From the NCBI GenBank assembly GCA_963831605.1, contig CAWHQR010000001.1, forward strand, positions 62,001 to 126,000: a stretch of 64,000 nt of DNA, written 5' to 3'. Numbering within the stretch: the first letter of the stretch is position 1; every line of letters starts with the position of its first letter. This DNA comes from DASUPK01 sp963831605 (GTDB lineage Bacteria; Actinomycetota; Thermoleophilia; Solirubrobacterales; 70-9). Shown here in pieces: positions 9,320-17,716 of the stretch. The notes under the pieces were generated by a model that ran no database searches, had not been told where the DNA came from, and saw nothing but the letters and a program-made list of their open reading frames with translations. Both the position numbers and the translations under genes were made by a program.

Positions 9320-9769
9320 ATGAACACCGACGAGGCAATGATGCGCCGCGCTCTGCAGCTCGCCGAGCGGGCTGCGGGGCACGGGGACGTCCCGATCGGC
9401 GCTGTGGTGGCGCGTGGGGACGAGGTCCTGGGGCAGGCCGGCAATGAGCGCGAGTTGCGGGGCGATCCCACCGCGCACGCCGAGGTGCTGGCCCTCCGGG
9501 AGGCGTCCGAGCGATTGGGCGGGTGGCGGCTGCTCGAGACGGCGATCTACGTGACCCTCGAGCCTTGCCCGATGTGCGCTGGGGCGATCGCCCTGGCGCG
9601 GGTCCCCCGAGTCGTCTACGGGGCCCCCGACCCAAAGGGGGGAGCGATCGGGGGCGTCATCGACCTGTTCGCGGAGCCCGTGATCAACCACCGCCCAGCG
9701 GTCGAGGGCGGCCTGCTCGCGGAGCGGTCAGCCGCCCTGCTCGAATCCTTTTTCTCCGCGCGTCGCTAG
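9320..9769 (+). CDS. tadA: tRNA-specific adenosine deaminase
   Basis: A 149-residue zinc deaminase that converts A34 to inosine in tRNA-Arg(ACG). The zinc site is complete: His53 and Glu55 in the HAE motif and the PCPMC motif (Cys83, Cys86). Length and order match TadA. ATG at 9320 is used; an in-frame GTG at 9311 would add three residues. It is divergent from the protease gene and convergent with the phosphotriesterase-like gene, 10 nt away. Confidence 0.95.
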   Translation: MNTDEAMMRRALQLAERAAGHGDVPIGAVVARGDEVLGQAGNERELRGDPTAHAEVLALREASERLGGWRLLETAIYVTLEPCPMCAGAIALARVPRVVYGAPDPKGGAIGGVIDLFAEPVINHRPAVEGGLLAERSAALLESFFSARR

Positions 9770-9779
9770 GACAGATTGA

Positions 9780-10769
9780 CTAGCCGGTGAGCCAGTCGAC
9801 GGGGTTCTTCACCATCATCGTCTGCTCCTGCTCCTCGGTCATCCCGGCTTCGCGCAGCTCGGGCAGGACCTTCTCGGGGACGATCCGGATCGTCCAGTCG
9901 TTCGCCGCTCCCCCCGCGATCAGCTGATCGATCACGTTCAGTGGGAACCAGTCGGTGGTGGCGACCGAATCGGCCGAGAGGAAGATCCGATCGGCGTGAC
10001 CACGGTCGACGATCAGGGCCTTCGCCGTCGCCTGACGCTTCTCGTATGGCAGGAAGATGTCGAGGCCGTATCGGTCCAGGCCGACCCAGACCCCCTTCTC
10101 GATCAGCCCCTCGATGTAGTCGAGGTCCTCCGTGTCGCCGCAGTGGGCGATCTGGACCTTGTTGAGGTCAACGCCCTCCTCCTCGAAGATCTCGACCTGG
10201 CGCGGGCCGGTGTTGCTGGCGGGGCGGGAGTGGGCCATGATCGGGGCGCCGGTCTGGAGGCTCGCCCTGGCGGCCGCTCGGTGAATCTTCTCGATGTTCT
10301 CATTCACCCCGGGCTCGTCGGCGGCGCACTTGATGAACGCGGCCTTGATGTCGGTTCCCTGGATCCCCTGCTCGATGTCGGCGACGAAGAGCTCCGCGAT
10401 CTGGTCGGGATCCCGGTTCGCGAAGAACTGGGGCAGGTAGTCGTACGTGTAGATCCCGGTGCACGGCACGACCTGAAGGCCGCTCTCCTCAGAGACGCGC
10501 TTCATGAAGTTGACGTCGCGACCGAGGAACATCGCCGTCGGCTCGCCGATCGTCTTGACGCCGAGGTCCACCGCCGCCTTCGCCTCGCGCACTGCGATGT
10601 CGTAGTCCTCGCCGGCCGCGACCTCGTGCGGGGGCTCCTCCTTCACGGCACCGGCCTGGGGCCACTGGTTGTGGACGGCCTCGTCCTGGTTGCGCAGGTG
10701 CTCGTGGATCAGCGTCGTCCCGAGCTCCTCCGCCTCGACCATCCCGGTGACCGTCGATACCTGCGCCAT
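9780..10769 (-). CDS. Phosphotriesterase-family metal-dependent hydrolase
   Basis: A 329-residue TIM-barrel amidohydrolase. Metal ligands of the PTE family can be placed: His22 and His24 in LIHEHL, a carboxylatable lysine in AAFIKCAAD, histidines in MAHSRP and IAHCGD, and the aspartate in FLSADSVA near the C-terminus. Family members include lactonases (PLLs) and aryldialkylphosphatases; lactone hydrolysis is the more common natural activity. The substrate cannot be read from the sequence. It is divergent from the FAD oxidoreductase across a 108-nt region containing interleaved inverted repeats. Confidence 0.9.
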   Translation of the reverse strand: MAQVSTVTGMVEAEELGTTLIHEHLRNQDEAVHNQWPQAGAVKEEPPHEVAAGEDYDIAVREAKAAVDLGVKTIGEPTAMFLGRDVNFMKRVSEESGLQVVPCTGIYTYDYLPQFFANRDPDQIAELFVADIEQGIQGTDIKAAFIKCAADEPGVNENIEKIHRAAARASLQTGAPIMAHSRPASNTGPRQVEIFEEEGVDLNKVQIAHCGDTEDLDYIEGLIEKGVWVGLDRYGLDIFLPYEKRQATAKALIVDRGHADRIFLSADSVATTDWFPLNVIDQLIAGGAANDWTIRIVPEKVLPELREAGMTEEQEQTMMVKNPVDWLTG

Positions 10770-10809
10770 CCGCTGGAACCCTATCTGTCAGCGGCTCAGC
10801 TCCCCTTGA

Positions 10810-10865
10810 CCAACGCGTTACGGCGATCCCCCGCGATAGCGTTGGCGTCCACCGAATCGGGGGAT
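10810..10865 (+). promoter_or_regulatory. Interleaved inverted repeats before the oxidoreductase (possible RNA pseudoknot)
   Basis: Two 7-bp inverted repeats alternate: CCAACGC (10810-10816) with GCGTTGG (10839-10845), and ATCCCCC (10826-10832) with GGGGGAT (10859-10865). In RNA this order would form an H-type pseudoknot ending 12 nt before the ATG. Alternatively they are two overlapping protein operators. Confidence 0.35.
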
Positions 10866-10877
10866 GATGAAACGAGA

Positions 10878-12116
10878 ATGAGCCACGACCCTCTGAAAGA
10901 CAAAAGCCAAGTCGTCATCGTCGGGGGCGGCGTCGCGGGGCTCGAGGCGCTTCTCGCTCTGCACGACCTTGTCGGAGATCGCACACGGCTGACCTTGATC
11001 GCACCGCAGCCCGACTTTCTCTACAAGCCGCTCCTGGTCGAGGAGCCATTCGGCCTCGGTCCGGCAGAGCGCCACGAACTGGCTCCGATCGCCGAGGAGA
11101 AGGGCGCTGATTTCAAGCAGCGAACCCTGAGCGCAGTTCGCCCGGACGAGCACCTCGCTGAGCTGGACGATGGATCGAGCATCGAGTACGACCATCTGGT
11201 TGTCGGTGCCGGTGGGCGCTATGTGCCGGCACTGGAGGGAGCAACCACGTTTCCGTCTGGCGAAGAATCCTTCCGGGTCGATGAGGTCCTGGACCGGGCG
11301 GCGGCCCGGTTTCATCGGATCGCCTTCGTCGTACCGCGGGGCGTCACCTGGTCGCTACCGCTCTACGAGATCGCCCTGATGACCCAGCGACGGTCCGTCG
11401 AACGTGCTCTGGACGTGAGCGTCGCCGTGATCACGCCCGAATCGGCGCCCCTGGCTGTGTTCGGGGCCACTGCCGAAGCGGCGGTGAGCGAGCTGCTCGC
11501 TGTGCGCGGAATCGAGGTGTTCGCGAACTCGAGCGTTCGGGATTTGGGGGAGGAAGGGATCAAGCTGAGTCCCGGCGATCGAGCCATTGGACCAGCGGAG
11601 GTGATCGCCTTGCCGGTGATGGAGGGGCCGGCGATAGACGGCCTCCCCGCTGACGAGCACGGCTTCATCCCGATCGATGACCACGCCCGCGTCAAGGGCC
11701 TGGATGGTGTCTACGCCGCCGGCGACGGTACGACTTTCCCGATCAAGCAGGGTGGCCTGGCAGCACAGCAGGCTGATGCGGCCGCCGAGCACATCGCCTA
11801 CACGCTCGGCGCGGCCGGCTCTCCTGAGCCGTTCCGGCCCGTACTGCGCGGAAAGCTCCTGACCGGAGACGAATCCCTCCAACTCCGTTCCGCGGTCGCG
11901 GGTGGGGGCGGCGAGGATATTGCCTCTCCGGACGTTCTCTGGTGGCCGCCGCACAAGATCAGCGCTCGGTATCTCGCCCCGTTCCTCTACCACGGCGAGG
12001 TCCACGAGGAGCAGGAGCCGCCTCGTCGAGCGCTCGATGTCGAGGTGGCGGTGCCGCAGGAGTGGCACGAGGAGCCGATGGCGGTCGATCCGCTCGAGCC
12101 GCCGCGTGTCGATTGA
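10878..12116 (+). CDS. FAD-dependent pyridine nucleotide-disulfide oxidoreductase (NDH-2/SQR-like)
   Basis: A 412-residue flavoprotein. The N-terminal VVIVGGGVAGLEAL is a GxGxxG dinucleotide-binding fold, and the second FAD motif appears as GVYAAGDGTTFPIKQGGLAA near residue 275. The layout resembles type II NADH dehydrogenases and sulfide:quinone oxidoreductases. The conserved redox cysteines expected of a true sulfide:quinone oxidoreductase are not evident, so NAD(P)H or another donor is more likely. It probably works at the inner face of the membrane. ATG at 10878 is the first start after the repeats. Confidence 0.85.
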   Translation: MSHDPLKDKSQVVIVGGGVAGLEALLALHDLVGDRTRLTLIAPQPDFLYKPLLVEEPFGLGPAERHELAPIAEEKGADFKQRTLSAVRPDEHLAELDDGSSIEYDHLVVGAGGRYVPALEGATTFPSGEESFRVDEVLDRAAARFHRIAFVVPRGVTWSLPLYEIALMTQRRSVERALDVSVAVITPESAPLAVFGATAEAAVSELLAVRGIEVFANSSVRDLGEEGIKLSPGDRAIGPAEVIALPVMEGPAIDGLPADEHGFIPIDDHARVKGLDGVYAAGDGTTFPIKQGGLAAQQADAAAEHIAYTLGAAGSPEPFRPVLRGKLLTGDESLQLRSAVAGGGGEDIASPDVLWWPPHKISARYLAPFLYHGEVHEEQEPPRRALDVEVAVPQEWHEEPMAVDPLEPPRVD

Positions 12117-12152
12117 GGGCGGCGCCCGCGCTCGCCCACGCGGTCCTCGGAG

Positions 12153-12241
12153 CGGAGAGGGTGGGATTCGAACCCACGAGGCGGTTTAACCCGCCCACTC
12201 GCTTTCCAAGCGAGCTCCTTAAGCCACTCGGACACCTCTCC
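12153..12241 (-). tRNA. tRNA-Ser(GGA)
   Basis: The minus strand folds as an 89-nt class II tRNA. The acceptor GGAGAGG pairs with CCTCTCC, the anticodon arm CTCGC-TTGGAAA-GCGAG presents GGA, there is a long variable arm, and the T arm contains GGTTCGAATCC. Discriminator G; CCA is not encoded. Confidence 0.97.
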
Positions 12242-12264
12242 GGAGTGGATCGAAGGCTAACTAC

Positions 12265-12270
12265 TAAGAT
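12265..12270 (+). promoter_or_regulatory. Putative -10 hexamer of ytoQ
   Basis: TAAGAT lies 7 nt before the ytoQ ATG, consistent with a leaderless mRNA. Confidence 0.45.
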
Positions 12271-12277
12271 CGCCGCG

Positions 12278-12739
12278 ATGCCTTGGAATGTCTATCTCGC
12301 CGGCGAAATCCACTCCGATTGGCGTGAGCGGATCGCCGAGGGCGCGAAGCAGGCGGGACTGGAGGTGACGTTCACCTCACCCGTCACCGACCACGGCGCC
12401 TCGGACGACGTGGGCGTGGCGATCCTGGGGGACGAGTCAGAGGGATTCTGGAAGGACCACAAGGGGGCCGGGGTGAACGCGATTCGCACCCAGACCCTGA
12501 TCCGCCAGGCCGACGTCGTCGTGGTCCGGTTCGGCGACCAGTACAAGCAGTGGAATGCGGCCTTCGACGCCGGTTTCGCGGCCGCGCTGGGCAAGCCCAT
12601 CGTCACGCTGCACGATCCCGAGACGACGCACGCCCTGAAGGAGATCGACCGCGCCGCGATGGCGACCGCCGAGGAACCCGAGCAGGTGGTGGACGTCCTG
12701 CGCTACGTGCTCGAGGGGACGCTGCCCGCGTCCGCGTAG
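12278..12739 (+). CDS. ytoQ: YtoQ family protein
   Basis: A 153-residue protein whose start, WNVYLAGEIHSDWRE, and core (DDVGVAILGDE..., FGDQYKQWNAAFDAGFAAAL) match the YtoQ family, related to nucleoside 2-deoxyribosyltransferase-like folds. The enzymatic reaction of the family is not established to my knowledge. The gene stands alone between tRNA-Ser and the beta-helix gene, with a -10-like hexamer directly before its start and no Shine-Dalgarno. Confidence 0.88.
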   Translation: MPWNVYLAGEIHSDWRERIAEGAKQAGLEVTFTSPVTDHGASDDVGVAILGDESEGFWKDHKGAGVNAIRTQTLIRQADVVVVRFGDQYKQWNAAFDAGFAAALGKPIVTLHDPETTHALKEIDRAAMATAEEPEQVVDVLRYVLEGTLPASA

Positions 12740-12758
12740 CCAATGTTTGGCCAAGAAC

Positions 12759-12787
12759 TCGACTCGCGACCTCATCTGAACTAGAGT
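12759..12787 (+). promoter_or_regulatory. Promoter of the secreted beta-helix gene
   Basis: TCGACT (12759-12764) and TAGAGT (12782-12787) are separated by 17 nt, and the -10 is 7 nt before the ATG. A plausible housekeeping-type promoter giving a leaderless transcript. Confidence 0.45.
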
Positions 12788-12794
12788 CGTTTCC

Positions 12795-14423
12795 ATGGAG
12801 GCCCGGACTGTCTCTGGCAGTACGGGGAAGGATCTTCGCCCGTCGATTGCACTCCTCGTCGGCGTGGCGGCCTTCTTCCTGTTCGCTGGCGCGCCCAAGG
12901 CATTCGCCGCCCTTCGCTACGCGGAGGTCTCGCCCGGCGACGGAAACCCGGCGGTCTGCGCTCTCTCGGACCCTTGCTCCCTGAAGAACGCGGTAGAGGA
13001 CCCGAGCGTCAACAATGGGGATGAGGTGATCGTCCTCCCGGGGACCTACGACCTCGGTACCGGCACCGTCACCGTCGCCAAGAGCATCGACCTTCACGGC
13101 CAGACGGGTCAGCCCCGGCCGACGATCACGACCGCGAGCACGACCTCGTTCACAGGCGCAATCACCGTCACCGCGGGTGGCCCGACCATTCACGACCTCG
13201 ACCTCGTGAACACGGGCGGTTCGGGCGCGGCCGGCCTCTACGCGGCGACCTTCGGCGGGCTCGTCGCCGAGCGTCTGGTCGTCACCAGTACGCAGGGCGC
13301 ACCGGCGTGCGAGATGTTCTTCGGCACGCTGCGAGACTCGATCTGCCGAAACAGCGGCTTCGGAGGGGCAATGACGCTTCCCATTGGGAGCTTGTCAACC
13401 ACGCAGACGCTCAACCTTCGGAACGTCACAGCTGTCACCAGCTCGTTTGCCACGGCCATCTTCATGTCCGCTTCCGGATCCGGGTTCAACTACGTGATCG
13501 ACGCCAAGAACACGATTGCCCTCAGCGGCAGCGGAACCGACGTCCATGCCGACCAAAGTGGAGGCGCGACCGCCACGATCAACTTTCAGAACTCGAACTT
13601 CGACTCGGTTGATGCGGCAGGCACGGGGACCGTGACCCCACCGGGCACGGGAACCGGCAATCAGACGGCAGCACCCTCCTTCGTCAATCAGGCGGCCGGC
13701 GACCTTCACGAGACGCCTGCGTCGCCGACGCTCGACGCGGGCAGCGGAGCAGCGAGCCTGCTGGGATCCATGGACTTCGAGGGGGATGCGCGGTCGGTTG
13801 ATGGCAACTGCGACAGCACCTCCACTCCGGACATCGGCGCCGACGAGCTCAGCCCCTGCGTCGACCCGAACAACAACTTCGCCAACGCCCGTGTCCTCAG
13901 CGGCAGCACCGCGACCGTCAACGGAACGAACGTGAGCGCCACCGAGGAGGCTGGGGAGGACGTCTACTGCACGGAGGACGTCTGCAGCGACAATTCAACC
14001 GTCACCCGCTCGGTCTGGTACCGCTGGACGTCGCCGGGGACCGGCCCTGCGACGGTGGATCTCTGTGCGGCGAACGACTTCGACACGATGCTGGCGGTCT
14101 TCACTGGCAGCGCCCTCGGGTCGCTGACAAATCTCGCCTCCAACAACAACAGCGTCGACTGCCCGCCCGGCAGTTATGCGAGCAAGGTCAGCTTTGGCGC
14201 GGCGCAGGGAACGACCTACCAGATCGTTGTTGACGGCTGCTGTGGGCTCCCCGCAGGGACATTCACCCTCACGCTGAATGGACCGGCGGCCCCACCGCCG
14301 CCCCCCGGCGGCAGCGGCGGTGGAGTGGTGACCCCGACGATCCCGGTTGTGAAATGCAAGGCCAAGAAGCACAAGCACCACGCCGCCCTCGCGAAGAAGC
14401 GCTGCAAGAAGAAGAAGCGGTAG
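12795..14423 (+). CDS. Secreted beta-helix protein with Lys/Cys-rich C-terminal tail
   Basis: A 542-residue protein. A signal peptide ends near PKAFAA (residue 36). Residues 40-340 are Gly/Thr/Asn-rich repeats typical of a right-handed parallel beta-helix. Residues of about 355-500 form a pre-peptidase-like beta domain (NNFANARVLSGS, SVWYRWTSPGTG, TYQIVVDG). A Pro/Gly linker then leads to a tail with two cysteines inside basic runs (KCKAKKHK... and KRCKKKKR at the very end). That tail recurs in other secreted proteins of this window. Likely a surface or matrix protein; ligand unknown. Confidence 0.85.
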   Translation: MEARTVSGSTGKDLRPSIALLVGVAAFFLFAGAPKAFAALRYAEVSPGDGNPAVCALSDPCSLKNAVEDPSVNNGDEVIVLPGTYDLGTGTVTVAKSIDLHGQTGQPRPTITTASTTSFTGAITVTAGGPTIHDLDLVNTGGSGAAGLYAATFGGLVAERLVVTSTQGAPACEMFFGTLRDSICRNSGFGGAMTLPIGSLSTTQTLNLRNVTAVTSSFATAIFMSASGSGFNYVIDAKNTIALSGSGTDVHADQSGGATATINFQNSNFDSVDAAGTGTVTPPGTGTGNQTAAPSFVNQAAGDLHETPASPTLDAGSGAASLLGSMDFEGDARSVDGNCDSTSTPDIGADELSPCVDPNNNFANARVLSGSTATVNGTNVSATEEAGEDVYCTEDVCSDNSTVTRSVWYRWTSPGTGPATVDLCAANDFDTMLAVFTGSALGSLTNLASNNNSVDCPPGSYASKVSFGAAQGTTYQIVVDGCCGLPAGTFTLTLNGPAAPPPPPGGSGGGVVTPTIPVVKCKAKKHKHHAALAKKRCKKKKR

Positions 14424-14449
14424 CAGCGCCGCTAGCCTTCCCCTGCCCC

Positions 14450-14538
14450 GGAGGGGTGCCGGAGTGGTTGAACGGGGCGGTCTCGAAAACCGTTAGGGGC
14501 CTTCGGGTCCCTCGTGGGTTCGAATCCCACCCCCTCCG
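14450..14538 (+). tRNA. tRNA-Ser(CGA)
   Basis: An 89-nt class II tRNA: GGAGGGG acceptor pairs with CCCCTCC, anticodon loop CTCGAAA presents CGA, and there is a long variable arm and a GGTTCGAATCC T arm. Discriminator G; CCA is not encoded. Its 3' 59 nt are the left copy of a direct repeat found again at 18581. Confidence 0.97.
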
Positions 14539-14540
14539 CT
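14480..14540 (+). repeat. Left copy of 61-bp direct repeat (attL-like)
   Basis: From GTCTCGAAAACC in the anticodon arm to CCGCT just past the tRNA end, this is identical to 18581-18641. It keeps the tRNA gene whole, as is typical for integration into a tRNA 3' end. Confidence 0.9.
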
Positions 14541-14636
14541 TGAGAAGCCGAATCCGCTGCAAAGGTGGGATTTGCGTATCCACGCTGGGCGTACGGCAGG
14601 CGATCCCCAGAACCGCTGGAAGCCGCTCTCAGCCGC

Positions 14637-14868
14637 TCATTTCAGCTCATCAAGGTGGTGCAGCTGTGGCGCAAGCCATTCGGTTTCGTTGGCCCAATGG
14701 CACGGTAGTCCGCCGAGGACCAGCGCGTCGATCCGGTCGAGCAGCGCGTTCGGGGACTCCGTCGAGTCCGCGTACGAGAGCGGGCAGCAGCACGGCCTGC
14801 TCAAGCGTCTAGACGCCGAAGCTGGCTCGCTCGACGGCGGCGCAGACTCCGATCAGCGGGCGGGGTAT
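14637..14868 (-). pseudogene. Peptidase C26 / gamma-glutamyl-GABA hydrolase (PuuD-like) relic
   Basis: On the minus strand the frame beginning at 14868 reads PRPLIGVCAAVERASFGV, then a TAG at 14809-14811, then TLEQAVLLP. A one-base shift near 14783 continues as LSYADSTESPNALLDRIDAL and VLGG. This is the N-terminal pattern of class I amidotransferase-like PuuD proteins, where a tryptophan normally follows ASFGV. The expected ATG is ATA. The catalytic part is absent; translation would end at 14637. A dead fragment of about 75 codons filling most of the gap between tRNA-Ser and kup. Confidence 0.6.
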
Positions 14869-14907
14869 GGCCGGAAACTAGCTACGAAGCGGGGAAGCAC
14901 CCCGGGA

Positions 14908-17034
14908 TCACAGATCGATCTGCGAGCCGACGATCACCGTCCTATCGCTTGGCAGCTGGAAGGCGTCGATCGGGCGCGTCGCGTTCCGGGCCATCCCGAC
15001 GAACAGCTTCTTGCGCCAGGGCCGCATCGGCGGGGCGTCGGTCGGCTTGATCGCGATTCGCGAAACGAAGTACGAGGCATGCTCGAGGTCGAGGTTGCGC
15101 TCGAGAAGACCCTGCTTGCGGCAGAGCCGCAGCGCGGCCGGGACGTCGATCGGCTCGTGGTAGCCGTTCCTGACCGTCACGTGGAACACCCTGAAATCGT
15201 CGCCGATCTCCTCGACCGTGAACCGCTCGAAGTCCTCGACGTGCGGGATGCTGACCATATCCACCGAGACAATCACCACCCTCTGCTGGAACGTGTGGGT
15301 GTTCTCGACCTCGATCCGGAGCGCCAGCGGGGCGGTCTCCGTGGTCGGATGGAGGTAGACGGCCACGCCGGGAACTCGGGTCGGTGGAGGGTCTTCGGCA
15401 GAGAGGCGATCCAGGAACTCGGTGAGGGACCCCTCCTTGGCGGTCCGATTGCGGGTGACGATTTCCTGGCCCCGGCGCCAGGTGATCATCACGATCGAGA
15501 TCACCAGCGCAACGACGAGCGGAAGCCACGCACCATGCTCGACCTTGGCGATGTTGGCGGCGAAGAACGACACCTCCACGGTCAAGAACAGGACCACCAT
15601 CGGCACCAGCCTGCGCTTCGGAGTTCCCCAGAGCAGCCGGGCGACGGCCGCGAAGAGCACCGTGTTGAGGATGAACGTTCCGGTGACCGCGACCCCGTAG
15701 ATGTCTCCGAGCTTGTCGGCGGACTGGAAGATCAGCGCCAGCGTGATCACCCCGATACAGAGCCCCCAGTTGACGATCGGAACGTAGATCTGCCCCTCGA
15801 TCTTTGAAGTGTGCAGGACGGTGAGGCGTGGTAGGTACCCCAGCTGGACCGCCTGCCGGGCAACCGAGAACGAACCCGAGATCGCGGCCTGGGATGCGAT
15901 GATGGTCGCCGCGGTTGCGAGGAGCAGCATTGGGTACTGCGCCCAGTCCGGAACCATCAGGAAGAAGGGGTTGACCGCGGTGCTCGGGTCATTGCGGATC
16001 AGGACCCCTTGTCCGAGGTAGTTGAGCATCAGGGCGGGGAACGCGACCGCAAACCAGCCGAGCCGAATCGGCCCGGCGCCGAAGTGACCCCTGTCCGCGT
16101 AGAGGGTCTCAGCCCCGGTGACGGCGAGGACGACGCCGCCGAGCGTCAGGAATCCCGCCGCGCCGTGGTCGGCCAGGAACCGAGCCCCCCACGTGGGGGA
16201 CAGCGCCTGAAAGACCGCCGGATCCCTCAGCACCTGGTTCAGTCCAAGGAGCCCGATCGCGATGAACCAGACCAGGATCACGGGACCGAACAGAAATCCG
16301 ATCGTGCCCGACCCGCGCCGCTGGATGAAGAACAGGGCGAGCAGGATCACAAGGGAAATCGGCAGGACGAGGTGAGCGAGCTGCGGCTCGATCACCTTCA
16401 GGCCCTGAACCGAGCCGAGGACCGAGATCGCGGGCGTGATGATCCCGTCGCCGAAGAACAGCGCGGCGCCGAAGATGCCGAGGGTCACCAGCGTCGCCAC
16501 GCGGGTGGCCTTGTGACGCTGGAGGAGGGAGGCCAGCGCCATGATGCCGCCGTCCCCACGGTTGTGGGCGCGCATGATGAACCCCGCGTACTTGATTGAG
16601 ACGATGATCGTCAGGGCCCAGAAGATCAGCGAGACGACCCCGTAGACGCCAGCCGTCGTCGCATGCGCGGCGGCTCGGTGGGTCGTGAAGATGACCTGCT
16701 CGGTGTACAGCGGGCTCGTCCCGATGTCGCCGTAGACGACGCCGAGGGCGCCAAGCGCGAGCACGGCCTTGCTGGCGTCGGTGATTACGTCCCGCTTGGT
16801 GTCCTCCAGCGCTTCGAAGCGCAGGCGAACGGCCTCCGGGTCCCCTTCCTTGTCACTCGGAGCCTCTGGCCGCCAGTAGCCGAGCTTGTGCGAAGCCTCG
16901 TTGAAGGTGTGCTTCTCGCCGGGCCGCTTGCCCGTGCGAACCTTGCCATTCCCTGCTTTCGGAGGCTCCTTCACACCAACCGTGTGTGATGCCTCGTGAA
17001 GAGGATGTTTGTGCCGCGGATCGATTTCGCTCAC
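14908..17034 (-). CDS. kup: Kup/HAK-family potassium uptake protein
   Basis: A 708-residue K+/H+ symporter-type transporter. The Kup core starts near residue 80 with LALGALGVVYGDIGTSPLY, and about 12 membrane spans precede a cytosolic domain of about 190 residues. The N-terminal extension is unusual: two copies of a KH-x-x-x-EASH-x-x-G motif (HPLHEASHTVG and HTFNEASHKLG) about 34 residues apart. GTG at 17034 is used since it begins 1 nt after the Usp stop; starts further upstream would run back into the Usp gene. Co-transcription with the Usp gene is very likely, suggesting coupling of K+ uptake to a stress or nucleotide signal. Confidence 0.95.
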   Translation of the reverse strand: MSEIDPRHKHPLHEASHTVGVKEPPKAGNGKVRTGKRPGEKHTFNEASHKLGYWRPEAPSDKEGDPEAVRLRFEALEDTKRDVITDASKAVLALGALGVVYGDIGTSPLYTEQVIFTTHRAAAHATTAGVYGVVSLIFWALTIIVSIKYAGFIMRAHNRGDGGIMALASLLQRHKATRVATLVTLGIFGAALFFGDGIITPAISVLGSVQGLKVIEPQLAHLVLPISLVILLALFFIQRRGSGTIGFLFGPVILVWFIAIGLLGLNQVLRDPAVFQALSPTWGARFLADHGAAGFLTLGGVVLAVTGAETLYADRGHFGAGPIRLGWFAVAFPALMLNYLGQGVLIRNDPSTAVNPFFLMVPDWAQYPMLLLATAATIIASQAAISGSFSVARQAVQLGYLPRLTVLHTSKIEGQIYVPIVNWGLCIGVITLALIFQSADKLGDIYGVAVTGTFILNTVLFAAVARLLWGTPKRRLVPMVVLFLTVEVSFFAANIAKVEHGAWLPLVVALVISIVMITWRRGQEIVTRNRTAKEGSLTEFLDRLSAEDPPPTRVPGVAVYLHPTTETAPLALRIEVENTHTFQQRVVIVSVDMVSIPHVEDFERFTVEEIGDDFRVFHVTVRNGYHEPIDVPAALRLCRKQGLLERNLDLEHASYFVSRIAIKPTDAPPMRPWRKKLFVGMARNATRPIDAFQLPSDRTVIVGSQIDL

Positions 17035-17035
17035 G

Positions 17036-17533
17036 CTATGCGCCCCCCACAAACACACCCGCCGGGACTACGCCGTCTCCGTTCTGTCCAATCCCAGCGG
17101 TGGTCGGATCGTGCTCGACGACGACCCGGCAGGACCGGTGGGCGAGCACGTATCTGATCGTCGGGCCGATCGGCCCCTCCCCGCTGGGGGCGTGCTCAGT
17201 CGAGATGTAGATCAGGTCCGAACGGCGCTCCTCCGCCTCCTCGACGATCGCGCTCCCCGGGCTCCGCGTCAGGATCAGCCGGCAGCGCACCCTGCAGCCG
17301 GCGACCTTCGCCTGCAGACGCGCTACGTCCAGCACCCGCCGCGCTTCCTGCTCCTCTTGCTCAAGACCTCCGTGGAGCGGCAGCTGTTCGGGGACCTTGA
17401 GCACGTAAACGGCCTCTACGGCACCGTTGGGCCCGACCAGCTTCGCGGCACGCGCCATCGCCTCGTTATCGACACTGGTGCCCAGGATCGGGACGAGCGC
17501 CGAGTGATAGCCGCGTTGCTTGAGCTCGGCCAT
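17036..17533 (-). CDS. UspA-like protein paired with Kup
   Basis: A 165-residue protein of Usp fold. The C-terminal part has DLIYISTEHAPSGEGPIGPT, where the G-x2-G motif and following small residues are degenerate relative to ATP-binding Usp proteins, then the typical CRVVVEHDP strand. A tail of about 20 residues rich in glycine follows. Its stop is 1 nt from the kup start, so it probably regulates or senses on behalf of the transporter. ATG at 17533 has only a weak GAAAG site before it. Confidence 0.8.
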   Translation of the reverse strand: MAELKQRGYHSALVPILGTSVDNEAMARAAKLVGPNGAVEAVYVLKVPEQLPLHGGLEQEEQEARRVLDVARLQAKVAGCRVRCRLILTRSPGSAIVEEAEERRSDLIYISTEHAPSGEGPIGPTIRYVLAHRSCRVVVEHDPTTAGIGQNGDGVVPAGVFVGGA

Positions 17534-17585
17534 GGCTTTCCATTTCCATGGTCGAGTGCGACCCGCTAAGAACCCACTAAGGACC

Positions 17586-17626
17586 GCCTGGGCCGCGTAG
17601 AGATTTCGCTAATTCTGCACCCAGGC
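17586..17626. promoter_or_regulatory. Dyad in the usp-kup / hypothetical intergenic region
   Basis: The 182-nt divergent region 17534-17716 holds an inverted repeat with CCTGGG (17587-17592) and CCCAGG (17620-17625) arms around an AT-richer centre. It could be an operator or part of a 5' UTR fold; no known riboswitch consensus was recognised. Confidence 0.25.
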
Positions 17627-17716
17627 CCAGATCACTGCTCCGCGCGCAGTCGTCTTCCTCCCAGGTGTGCCGGGAAGTCTGGTCGGCGTAAATACCGTCG
17701 ACCAAAAGGAGTCCAG

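Noticed and set aside
17534..17716. A c-di-AMP (ydaO-type) riboswitch upstream of usp-kup
   Set aside because: An inverted repeat exists but I could not find the conserved ydaO core; only a generic dyad is reported.
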